The notes below the pieces were generated by a model. It was given only the letters and a program-made list of their open reading frames with translations, had not been told where the DNA came from and did not search any database. The translations under genes and the position numbers were made by a program. From Basidiobolus heterosporus B8920 (Eukaryota > Basidiobolomycota > Basidiobolomycetes > Basidiobolales > Basidiobolaceae), in the NCBI GenBank assembly GCA_000697455.1, contig JNET01032689.1:1-31969 (forward strand): a stretch of DNA of 31,969 nt, read 5' to 3'. Numbering within the stretch: position 1 is the first letter of the stretch; every line of letters starts with the position of its first letter. This document shows, piece after piece, positions 23,194 to 31,228 of this stretch.

Positions 23194-23964
23194 ATGCCTT
23201 CTAATAACCATCAGAATTCTCGTTATGGCCGCCAATATGAATATGACCAGTTTGAGAATGATTACGAAAGAGGTATTTCTAACAGAGAAAGACAACAGAA
23301 CTACCCCCGCCGTTCCCGCTTCGGTCGTCAATACGAACAAGATGAGTACGAAGGTGGCCTCTTAGGTAGAAACAGGCAACAGGAATACCCTCGTGCTCGC
23401 TACGGCCGTCAATATGAACAAGATGAGTATGACAACGAGTACGAGAGAGGTGTTTCTGGTAGAAACAGACAACAAAACTACCCTCGTTCCCGCTATGGTC
23501 GCCAATACGAACAAGACGAGTATGATAACGAGTATGAGAGAGGCGTTTCTGGCAGAAACAGACAACAAAACTACCCTCGTTCCCGCTATGGTCGCCAATA
23601 CGAACAGGACGAGTATGATAACGAGTACGAGAGAGGTGTTTCTGGCAGAAACGGACAACAAAACTACCCTCGTTCCCGCTATGGTCGCCAATACGAACAA
23701 GACGAGTATGATAACGAGTACGAGAGAGGTGTTTCTGGCAGAAACAGACAACAAAACTACCCTCGTTCTCGCTATGGTCGCCAATACGAACAAGACGAGT
23801 ATGATAACGAGTACGAGAGAGGTGTTTCTGGCAGAAACAGAGAACAAAATTATCCTCGCTCTCGTTATGGCCGTCAATATGAAGAAGACCAATACGATGA
23901 TGAGTATGAAAGAGGCCTTTTAGGTAGAAACAGACAACCAAACTATGGTCGTCAATACGAGTGA
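23194..23964 (+). CDS. Tandem 31-residue repeat protein, Tyr/Arg/Gln/Glu-rich
   Basis: Intronless, 256 residues, no signal peptide or membrane segment. After MPSNNHQNS it is built of eight units and a partial ninth. The consensus starts RYGRQYEQDEYDNEYERG and ends VSGRNRQQNYPRS (31 residues, 93 bp). Units 3-7 are nearly identical in protein and DNA; units 1, 2 and 8 are diverged, the pattern expected from central expansion by unequal crossing-over. Each unit mixes Tyr, Arg and acidic residues with almost no hydrophobic ones, so it should be disordered and might condense or assemble through Tyr-Arg contacts. I recognise no family. The clear TATA box and short leader suggest strong expression. 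The frame continues in the same repeat after the stop (see 23965-24024). Confidence 0.8.
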   Translation: MPSNNHQNSRYGRQYEYDQFENDYERGISNRERQQNYPRRSRFGRQYEQDEYEGGLLGRNRQQEYPRARYGRQYEQDEYDNEYERGVSGRNRQQNYPRSRYGRQYEQDEYDNEYERGVSGRNRQQNYPRSRYGRQYEQDEYDNEYERGVSGRNGQQNYPRSRYGRQYEQDEYDNEYERGVSGRNRQQNYPRSRYGRQYEQDEYDNEYERGVSGRNREQNYPRSRYGRQYEEDQYDDEYERGLLGRNRQPNYGRQYE

Positions 23965-24024
23965 AACGAATACTCGAGAGGAAACAAACAGCAGAACCTC
24001 CCTCGTGGTCGTCAGTATTCGTAA
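23965..24024 (+). other. In-frame repeat tail beyond the stop codon
   Basis: After the TGA at 23962-23964 the same frame stays open for 19 codons, reading NEYSRGNKQQNLPRGRQYS, and ends at TAA. This is clearly a diverged copy of the repeat unit (compare EYERG, NRQQNYPR and GRQYE). Either the stop is recent and the tail is a remnant, or some read-through yields a longer product. I see no specific read-through signal after the TGA (next base A), so recent truncation is the simpler view. Confidence 0.7.
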
Positions 24025-24504
24025 ATGTCAGCTAACAAAATAGTTCAGATGAGCAATTAACTACCAGTTTATCTAAATATGAATAAAATCCCGAAGTCAC
24101 ACTACAAATCTCAGATAATTATTGTTGCCAACAATCTTGTAAATACTTGGATCATATCTAACTTAGATATCACCCTCTACCGAAAGTCTGAGGCCTGCTT
24201 GATACTTGACATTGTTTACTGACTGCCATGGTTGGGACTGTTAGTAGAAATAAAACGCATTAAGTCACAACCCATAATTCACTTGGATATATGCGCATTC
24301 AATCACTGTTTGTTGCATTGAACGATTTCATCTTATACATTGTTATGGCATATTCAAATGTTGGCTCTAGTACAAGAAAGTACAAAATACGGATTGAAAT
24401 AACAATTGATTTTTATTTGTTTGCCCTATCCTTGGTATCTACATGGGTGATGCTCTGTATCTCTATAAGCGATGGGTCATTCTTGAGTTAAAAAGCTGAG
24501 CTTG
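24025..24504. other. Gap with no gene seen
   Basis: AT-rich, holding the two converging 3' ends of the repeat gene and the NmrA-like gene. A 66-codon open stretch (24291-24491) has no recognisable features. Confidence 0.5.
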
Positions 24505-25434
24505 TTATTGTTGAGTGAAAATCCTTTGGAATACATGATCCAGGCCCTCTACCTCGATCTGAGGATATTTGAGGTTTGTAATTGAGGGAAATTGGAATTG
24601 ACCTTCAGCAATAGCAGCCCACAAATAGTATACAAAATCCCACGGATGTTCGGGAGAATCAAAGATCCGCATCTTAAGAACATCAACAGGCAAGTACTCT
24701 CTAACAACTTTCTTGTGGCAGTATTTCTCAAACAAGTCCGCCACTTCATTGAAGGACTTGTAATCCCCACGAAAGTAAAGATCAGCGTTCTTACTAGCAG
24801 GATCGGCCAGGGCTGCAGTGAGGCATTTGGCCACATCTTTCAAAGTGATCCACTCGACCTTAGCTGATCCATCGCCAGGTATCCGGAATCTTACAGAGTC
24901 AGGATTTTCGTCACCAGGAACCCTAAACATTGCATGGTCGGGATTCTCCCCGTGAAGAAATGGTGCCCAAGGATGAATGGGGAAGTCAATGATATACCCA
25001 TTGTATATGTTGGTGTACTCTAAGCCTGCATCTTTGATCGCTTGTATGACTGATTGCTTGAGCTTAATCACCGGATGAATGTATACCGAATCTTGCCCAT
25101 CGATCTGGAGAGAGTATTCGTAGCCAAATTCCGATGGAACAAAGCGTCGCACGCCAGCATCCTTTGCTGCCTGGATGATTTGAGTTTGTAGTGCGATGCC
25201 TCCTTTGCCTAGAGTAGAGACCACTATATCTACCCCAGTCAATGCCTTGACTAGAGAGCTATGATCATGCATATCGCCCTCTACTGTCTTAACACCAGGA
25301 ATGTCAATATTCTTTCCACCATTTCGCACAAAGGCTAAAACGTTGAACTTCGGAGATTTTGCGAGTTCGGTGATAACGCTGCTTCCTATGAAACCGGAGG
25401 CTCCAAATACCATTACTGTTTGTACACTGCTCAT
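24505..25434 (-). CDS. NmrA-like / isoflavone-reductase-like NAD(P)-binding protein
   Basis: Intronless, 309 residues. The start MSSVQTVMVFGASGFIGSSV places the dinucleotide-binding GxxGxxG motif (GASGFIG) at residues 10-16 right behind the first strand, and a TATA box lies 48 bp upstream; an ATG 60 bp further up would lie upstream of that TATA box. Other family marks are DIVVSTLGKG, AAKDAGVRRFVPSEFGYEY, HPVIKLKQSVIQAIKDAGLE with the Lys position of this group, and WITLKDVAKCLTAAL. Members are either reductases of small phenolic or quinone-like substrates or redox-sensing regulators such as NmrA; which applies cannot be told. The stretch HAMFRVPGDENPDSVRFRIPGD contains a local RxPGD duplication. 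Confidence 0.88.
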   Translation of the reverse strand: MSSVQTVMVFGASGFIGSSVITELAKSPKFNVLAFVRNGGKNIDIPGVKTVEGDMHDHSSLVKALTGVDIVVSTLGKGGIALQTQIIQAAKDAGVRRFVPSEFGYEYSLQIDGQDSVYIHPVIKLKQSVIQAIKDAGLEYTNIYNGYIIDFPIHPWAPFLHGENPDHAMFRVPGDENPDSVRFRIPGDGSAKVEWITLKDVAKCLTAALADPASKNADLYFRGDYKSFNEVADLFEKYCHKKVVREYLPVDVLKMRIFDSPEHPWDFVYYLWAAIAEGQFQFPSITNLKYPQIEVEGLDHVFQRIFTQQ

Positions 25435-25481
25435 TGTTTGGAAATAATGCTGAATTGATGAGTTGCTGTTGTCCAACCCGC

Positions 25482-25489
25482 TATTTATA
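25482..25489 (-). promoter_or_regulatory. TATA box of the NmrA-like gene
   Basis: TATAAATA on the minus strand lies 48 bp before the ATG at 25434. It decides between two possible in-frame starts, because the upstream ATG at 25494 would precede it. Confidence 0.6.
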
Positions 25490-25770
25490 AACATTTTGAC
25501 TTTCTCGCTTGGATGTTTTCAAGCGAATCTTGCTCCTAGTATTTCGTCAAGAAACTCCTATCTTGGATGGTTGTCTATTTTACCAATCATATGTGTTGAT
25601 CATATCGCAGAAATTCACTTAATTTATCTACTCAGGCAGAATATACTCAGGTTAGTTAGTTTAGCCGGACCTGTGTTGTCAAGGCAGAATATACTTAGTG
25701 TGGCCTATTTATCCGCCAGTTGAAGATCAAACCAAGCACATTTAGTTTATCTCTGATTTATACCCTACAA

Positions 25771-26064
25771 ATGGATCTGTCGCCTAGTTATACCCTGAGT
25801 GCATTATGTAATTCGTGTCAGAGTCCGATCCTTCGAGATTTGTTTCCAAGGCTAGATTCGCATTGCGGAATGGTACTAGTTGGCCATCCAGAAGCTATTG
25901 AAGTCATCAAATCTATCAGTGGTAAGTAATTGAAGTTTATTCGTTGTATTTGCTGTCTCAATATACTCGACATCCTCGTCTATCTTGACCTCACTGACCA
26001 ACACTGTGCTAAGAGTGCTGGTGTAGGTGTTGAACTTTTTGACATGAAACTTGTTATGCTATGA
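25771..26064 (+). CDS. Hypothetical short two-exon protein
   Basis: An ATG at 25771 opens 50 codons (MDLSPSYTLSALCNSCQSP...) up to a good donor (GTAAGT at 25922). An acceptor at 26026 (GGTGTAG) joins in frame to a short end, SGVELFDMKLVML, giving 62 residues. A CNSC pair and later HC might bind metal, but I recognise no family. It could equally be a remnant of a longer gene or chance. Kept at low confidence because of the strong donor and plausible ATG. Confidence 0.22.
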
Positions 26065-26488
26065 TCTTCTGCTTTTTAATATGTCCTTGGGTATCTAGTG
26101 TTGACATTGGCTCCTTCAGGTAATTGTGGGATGTCAAGACCATTAAAGACTTGTAGCTGTAATATGGTCTGACCACCAACTATCTCTTTTACAAAACCCA
26201 TTATACCCCCTTGATGGTTTCATTTCTCCTATGAAGACCTAAATAAGACTATTGTTTGGTAGCATTTCATATTGCTAGTACTGTATACTTATCTATACCA
26301 CACTCCATACAGTGTAACTTTTCATAATTAGAGATATTGCCATCTTTTATCAAATGCGGAATTGGGAGTGCTAGAGTGTAGCAGGGATATACGTACAAGA
26401 ATACTTCAAATGAAATGGATGACAAGATAAAGATTTATTGATTTGACCGAAGTCTAGGCATATCGCCAAAGTCAAATATATCACGCAA
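26065..26488. other. Gap, 3' flank of secreted gene copy 1
   Basis: No gene seen. The stretch around 26316-26400 (CATAATTAGAGATATTGCC and following) resembles 27728-27800, the matching flank of copy 2, so it belongs to the duplicated unit. Confidence 0.45.
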
Positions 26489-26740
26489 CTACCAGCAACG
26501 ACCGAAACCACTCATGCTGTTGCAACATGCTTGGAAAGTGTTCACATTGGCTCCTTGCTTAATCCCTTCGCAGTTTCCATTTCCTCCGTTGAACTCGCCA
26601 TTACAGCATGCACTAGTTTCAGTCCACTCATTACAGACACACGCCTTGCATCCGTTGGAACCATTGTTGCATTGTCTACCGGCCTCGATGACATTGGCAC
26701 CAAGCACCATGGAAAGAACAGCAAAGTAGGTGAAGCGCAT
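26489..26740 (-). CDS. Small secreted Cys-rich protein, copy 1
   Basis: Intronless, 83 residues. The start MRFTYFAVLSMVLGANVIEA is a signal peptide; the mature 63 residues hold ten cysteines (GRQC, C, CKACVC, CC, C, CC, RCW), spaced like small secreted fungal proteins with a CxCxx...CC...FxxCC...CW pattern. Five disulfides are likely. It may be an effector, an antimicrobial peptide or a wall protein; no function can be assigned. A longer in-frame ATG (26801) lies next to the TATATATATG box, so the internal start is preferred. The copies at 27917 and 28943 encode the identical mature peptide. This copy alone has Asn instead of Ser at signal-peptide residue 16. Confidence 0.85.
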   Translation of the reverse strand: MRFTYFAVLSMVLGANVIEAGRQCNNGSNGCKACVCNEWTETSACCNGEFNGGNGNCEGIKQGANVNTFQACCNSMSGFGRCW

Positions 26741-26806
26741 TGCAGAAGGGCAGTAGTAGAGTAAAGGGCAAGTGTGAAGTATAGTAAGAAAGGTTCTCAT
26801 ATGAGC

Positions 26807-26817
26807 CATATATATAT
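26807..26817 (-). promoter_or_regulatory. TATA box of secreted gene copy 1
   Basis: A TATATATATG run on the minus strand lies about 70 bp before the ATG. Copies 2 (28235-28243) and 3 (29261-29270) have the same element at the same distance. Confidence 0.55.
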
Positions 26818-27149
26818 CATCAAAACCATTCACATTATGGAAGCGATCATCCGCATGTAACGTTGATGTTTCCCGCACCTGAATACTCGTGCCTAGGTAC
26901 AAGTAATTTGCGTAATATGATGTGAAGTATATATGTAGTGTGTATATAGTGTGTATGTAGTGTGTATGTAGTGCAACACTTTCAACATGGAAACTTTTGG
27001 TTCTTATGTGTCCCAGGCGGTTCACCCATATACCTATTCTATACCCTAGCTGAAGAATGCTATGTAACTCAGTACCAACGCCTTGCCCATCCACCTCGGA
27101 ATTATAACAAGAATTTTACCCGAGCTTGCTCATATTCGTGATTTAAAAG

Positions 27150-27510
27150 TCACATCGATTCTTTCATACACTCTTTCGGAAAGAAGTAACAACCAACAGC
27201 AGGCCCTACCACATGTGCGTAGTAAAGCGGCCTGGATTAGCAATGGAACCATGATATATCTGGGAAGAATATTTACCGTCAGGGATCCTTGAATACTCAA
27301 CTCTTGCGGAAGATGTAATTGGTCAAGGAGCCTGGATGTACCACTCAAAAAACATTACTCATCGATTCTTTCACACACTCTCAGAAAGAAGTACCAACTA
27401 ATATCAGGCCCTACTACAAGAAAATTTACTCAATTCTTGCGCAATATGTAGTTGGTATGTAGTTGGCCAAAGGGTATGGACGTACCACTCAAAAAGGATT
27501 GCTCTAGATC
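27150..27510. repeat. Diverged direct repeat, two units
   Basis: CATCGATTCTTTCATACACTC, GAAAGAAGTAACAACCAAC and AGGCCCTACCACA at about 27155-27215 recur, with changes, at about 27360-27420. The downstream parts (ACTCAACTCTTGCGGAAGATG, GGATGTACCACTCAAAAAA) recur at about 27430-27505. The spacing is about 205 then 150 bp. No coding frame is shared. It lies between secreted-gene copies 1 and 2 and may mark an unequal exchange. Confidence 0.55.
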
Positions 27511-27916
27511 AACAGTACTCTTAACAATAGGCAGTGCTCATAATATAACAATACTCGGTACTTGAAACATAGCTAGAAAATGAGAAATATAAATTACATG
27601 CTATTCAGAAATATCAATATAATCTGAGATTTCTACGTGCCACATTGCTACATGCCACATTGACGAGCATCCCATATATAGGATTTTGAAACGATCATCG
27701 TCTCCAAATTACATATGGTGAAGCTTCCCATAATTAGAAATATTGCTACCTTTTGTTGCAGTGTAGTAGGAATATACAGCAAATCATTTCAAGTGCAATT
27801 GAATGGGGTGATAGTAATGAGAATGCATAGGGTTGTAGTCATAGGGTAATAGTGATGAGAATTTATTGATTTGACGAGAATCTTGGTTTACCACCAAAGC
27901 CAACTATATTACGCAA

Positions 27917-28168
27917 CTACCAACAGCGACCAAAACCACTCATGCTGTTGCAACATGCTTGGAAAGTGTTCACATTGGCTCCTTGCTTAATCCCTTCGCA
28001 GTTTCCATTTCCTCCGTTGAACTCGCCATTACAGCATGCACTAGTTTCAGTCCACTCATTACAGACACACGCCTTGCATCCATTGGAACCATTGTTGCAT
28101 TGTCTACCGGCCTCGATGACACTGGCACCAAGTACCATGGAAAGAACGGCAAAGTAGGTGAATCGCAT
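27917..28168 (-). CDS. Small secreted Cys-rich protein, copy 2
   Basis: Intronless, 83 residues: signal peptide MRFTYFAVLSMVLGASVIEA, then the same 63-residue ten-cysteine mature peptide as copies 1 and 3. Its upstream region keeps the TATATAG box and about 80 bp of leader similarity, but then diverges from copies 1 and 3, so it is probably the older branch of the array. Coding differences from the other copies are synonymous, apart from the Asn/Ser difference in the signal peptide of copy 1. Confidence 0.85.
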   Translation of the reverse strand: MRFTYFAVLSMVLGASVIEAGRQCNNGSNGCKACVCNEWTETSACCNGEFNGGNGNCEGIKQGANVNTFQACCNSMSGFGRCW

Positions 28169-28942
28169 TGCGGGAGAGCAGTAGTATGATAGAGAGAAAG
28201 TGTCAAGTATAGCTAGAAGGATTTTCGTATAAGCCATATATAGTATCAAGACTGTCCCAAATGTAGAAGAGTCACACGTGAGATTCCCACACAAGAGTGC
28301 TTCTATCTGGTGAGTTTACTTGCGTACAATGACGTAAGAAAAGTCAAGCTGTATTACTTTCGAAGCCACTCACGCCAGTACATTTACATTGCACTAAGGT
28401 ATGGTATATAAGCTTGCGGTTGATCTATATAACCATTCGATTGCTCAATTAAAGGTATTTCAATTCCTTTGCCCATGACGAACTAGAACTGATATTTACC
28501 AGGTTCTTATCAGGTTTTTCACTCATAAACGCCAAACTCTTTAGTAACCAAATGATTTATTGGTCAATGCTTCACATAGCAAGATTACTCCACATGACGC
28601 TTAAATAATAGAACCAACTTGCCAATGCAGAAAACGCGAGATGGGTTGGGCTGTTTACATCAGTAACTGAAAGATAGAAGCAAAACTCCATTTTCTTGTG
28701 CTAATTAAGACACTAATCCTGTACTAACTGATTGATATTTTATCTAGGTTGTGGTTTAGTGCCCATACATATATATACATATTGCCTTGAGGTAATCTTA
28801 CACTTATTACTAGCCCTACTCTAATTACCAGCCGCCTACTGTTACCACCCGCTTGTACATTTCGCTCATCCATGTAGGCAATAAAACCGGGCATTTATTC
28901 ACTTTATCATTGTTAACAATAACTGGCCAATACCAGAGAAGC
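28169..28942. other. Gap between secreted copies 2 and 3
   Basis: Promoter of copy 2 (TATATAG near 28235-28243), then AT-rich sequence without a gene. There is nothing recognisable at 28300-28900 besides an alternating TATATATACATA tract near 28770. Confidence 0.5.
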
Positions 28943-29194
28943 TCACCAACAACGACCAAAACCACTCATGCTGTTGCAACATGCTTGGAAAGTGTTCACA
29001 TTGGCTCCTTGCTTAATCCCTTCGCAGTTTCCATTTCCTCCGTTGAACTCGCCATTACAGCATGCACTAGTTTCAGTCCACTCATTACAGACACAAGCCT
29101 TGCATCCATTGGAACCGTTGTTGCATTGTCTACCGGCCTCGATGACACTGGCACCAAGCACCATGGAAAGAACAGCAAAGTAGGTGAAGCGCAT
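28943..29194 (-). CDS. Small secreted Cys-rich protein, copy 3
   Basis: Intronless, 83 residues, with the same signal peptide as copy 2 and a mature peptide identical to both other copies. By eye, copies 1 and 3 differ at five coding positions, four silent and one in the signal peptide. Upstream similarity to copy 1 continues for about 250 bp beyond the ATG (to about 29440 here and 26985 in copy 1), including the TATA box and a shared ACACTTTCAACATGG. This pair is therefore a recent duplication of a unit of at least 500 bp. Confidence 0.85.
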   Translation of the reverse strand: MRFTYFAVLSMVLGASVIEAGRQCNNGSNGCKACVCNEWTETSACCNGEFNGGNGNCEGIKQGANVNTFQACCNSMSGFGRCW

Positions 29195-29911
29195 TGCAGA
29201 AGGGCAGTAGTAGAGTAAAGGGCAAATGTGAAGTATAGTGAGAAAGGTTCTCATATGAGCCATATATATATCATCAAAACCGCTATCATTATGGAAGAGA
29301 TCTTCAGAATGTAACGTTGATGTTTCCCGCACCTGAGTACTCATGTCCAGGTACAAGTAATTTGCGTAATATGATATGAAGTATATATATAGTGTGTATT
29401 TAGTGTGTATTTAGTGCAACACTTTCAACATGGGAACCTTTGGTTCTTAGGTGTCTAGAAGGTTAATCTTTATACCCACCTGATAACGAAAATGCCTGTG
29501 TTACTATAAATATTATACAATACAATAGATAATACTGCTACTTTTAGTTCGAAGACTCCAAACTACTGCTCTAATCATTAGTTCCTGCTTCTGTGATATC
29601 TGTTACTAAGTCATTAGTCGGCCACGGGGAAGCTTGTTCAAGCTGTAAGCAACCGCTTATTAAACATCTACTTAGTCATCTTTTCAAGTTTACATACCAT
29701 ACTGCTAGCAGAGCTTCAAGCAGAATAAGTAAGAAAGTGAATACAAGGCAAAATCGATTGGCAGACACAGCTTGCAAGATCATGCTGAATTGTACATACA
29801 TTCTAAATAAAGTCGTGGTAGATTCTAAAGTAACTCTATCTCATAGTTGAATTCACAAGTATTTACCATAAACTTAAGTTTTTCAACATTCTTAACACTT
29901 CACCTTGGATC
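29195..29911. other. Promoter of copy 3, then no gene
   Basis: The first ~250 bp repeat the flank of copy 1. From 29470 on the sequence is AT-rich with an unconvincing 85-codon open stretch (29593-29850). It ends at the Copia LTR. Confidence 0.5.
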
Positions 29912-30880
29912 TGTTGTGAGATTCTGGGAGTCATTGGATGTGATTTGGAGAGTTAGAACAATACACATTTTTCACTTGTAGACTTATTGAATGGAAAGTT
30001 GACCTTTATACTTTTGGCACGAAGTAAACAAAGCAACATGCAGAATGTGCTAATGAAGGTCCCAGGTGCATGTGTGCAAAGTTTGGGGTTATTTGTGTTG
30101 AAATTCACATAATTTAGCATCTAATTATTCATACTTGATCTGACCCTTATTATATTTGCTTACCAGTTTCCTCTTATCCAAAATTCACACTTGGGTTTTA
30201 CTTAGAGGTACCCAGAATAATTGACTTTTGCAAACATGTGCAAATGACCCCAAGCTTTGCACACATGTTCATAGGACTTTCTTTAACAAATTCTACATGT
30301 TACTTTGCTTACTTTTTGACATTAGTACAAAAGTCTACATTACATAAATCTATAAGTGAATATTACATACTCTTCTAATTCTTCAAACCATTTCCAATAG
30401 CTCTCAGAATTCCACAACAGGTTATGAGCCCTGAGCTTGCACTCTTTGGAATGTCTACTACTGCTATCACTAGAATTCTTCCTGCTGAAAAGTTTGATGG
30501 TACCAACTATCAGATTTGGAAGGTGAAAATGGAATTGATGCTGCAAAAAAGAGGTCTTTGAGATAATATTATAGGAGAAGAAGGACAACATAAAGGAACT
30601 CAAGAAAATGCTTTATTGTACTCAAAGAAGGAGCAAAGTGTCTTTAAATCAATCTGTCTTAATGTTAAAGATAATTCACTTATCCAATGTGCAAGAGCCA
30701 AAACTGCTAAGATTGCCTAGAGAGCCTTAGAGTACATCTGCCAAGCTAGTTCTGCTGCTAATATGATGTACTTGAGAAGAAAATTCTAAAAAATGATTGC
30801 TGGAAAAGATTAGCAAAAGAAGGAAAGAAGGCTCACTCTGCAAATGCTCTTCCTGTTGAAATTATTTGGGGAGAATTATT

Positions 30881-30952
30881 GGTCTGGCCAGGAATTGAAC
30901 CTGGGACCTCTTTAACTCTAGCAAGGTGCTCTAACTACTGAGCTACCAGTCC
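30881..30952 (-). tRNA. tRNA-like sequence, probably tRNA-derived repeat or pseudo-tRNA
   Basis: On the minus strand 72 bases fold as a tRNA: acceptor GGACTGG/CCAGACC (one mismatch), D arm GCTC-AGTAGTTA-GAGC, anticodon arm CCTTG-CTAGAGT-TAAAG (one mismatch and one wobble), T arm CCAGG-TTCAATT-CCTGG. The A and B boxes of the RNA polymerase III promoter are recognisable. The anticodon would be AGA (Ser), yet the long variable arm of serine tRNAs is missing and the anticodon stem is poor, so a working tRNA is unlikely. It lies inside a Copia fossil, next to a block repeated at 387-483, so a SINE-like origin is possible. Confidence 0.6.
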
Positions 30953-30983
30953 TTATATGCTAAGCCTAGATTACTAGAGGACC

Positions 30984-31080
30984 TTAACCCAGTCTGTCTG
31001 TGTATGGTACATTAGCATATCAGCTATACAAGCAACTGATTGGTCTTAGACCTTGTGCTCAGATGCAGTCACCATACTCC
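30984..31080 (-). repeat. 97-bp dispersed repeat block, copy 2
   Basis: Reverse-oriented partner of 387-483, with about 11 differences in 97 bases by eye. In its own orientation it lies directly upstream of the tRNA-like sequence, with 31 bp between. The copy at 387-483 has no tRNA-like sequence next to it. Confidence 0.6.
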
Positions 31081-31228
31081 ATATTTTCCTCTTTAGGAAA
31101 TGCTGCTTGTACTACAAGTGACCAAACTTTCAACACTTTCAACTAGTCATCTACTACTTATATCAGCACTATCTAAGATCACAAACAAGGATTCTTGGAC
31201 ATGGGATATTGATTCTGCAGGTTACTAA

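Larger units (their letters stand above)
29912..31228 (+). mobile_element. Decayed Copia-type LTR element A, interrupted
   Basis: A 508-bp 5' LTR (29912-30419) starts TGTTGTG and ends CACAACA. It is followed at once by GGTTATGAGCCCTG, which resembles the initiator-tRNA half-molecule binding site of Copia elements. A gag-like region follows (DGTNYQIWKVKMELML is the usual Copia gag start), then remains of a zinc knuckle and of the protease active-site region near 31190-31220. It is broken in many places and is a fossil. A tRNA-like sequence with a repeat block (30881-31080) lies inside it, and element B is inserted at 31229. The rest lies outside the window, so no age from LTR comparison is possible; the decay suggests it is old. 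Confidence 0.75.

Noticed and set aside
23279-23941. Several long frames on both strands within the 93-bp repeats
   Set aside because: Tandem repeats of a length divisible by three keep all frames open once one unit lacks stops; only the TATA-driven ATG frame at 23194 is supported.
23194-23964. CRISPR-like array
   Set aside because: The repeat units are contiguous coding sequence without spacers, in a eukaryotic setting.
26514-29218. Plus-strand frames opposite each Cys-rich gene
   Set aside because: They recur three times only because the gene is triplicated; the minus strand has a signal peptide, cysteine pattern and TATA box.
29593-29850. 85-codon frame before the Copia LTR
   Set aside because: No features, no promoter and low-information composition.
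30881-30952. Functional serine tRNA gene
   Set aside because: It has no long variable arm, a weak anticodon stem and a location inside a retroelement fossil.
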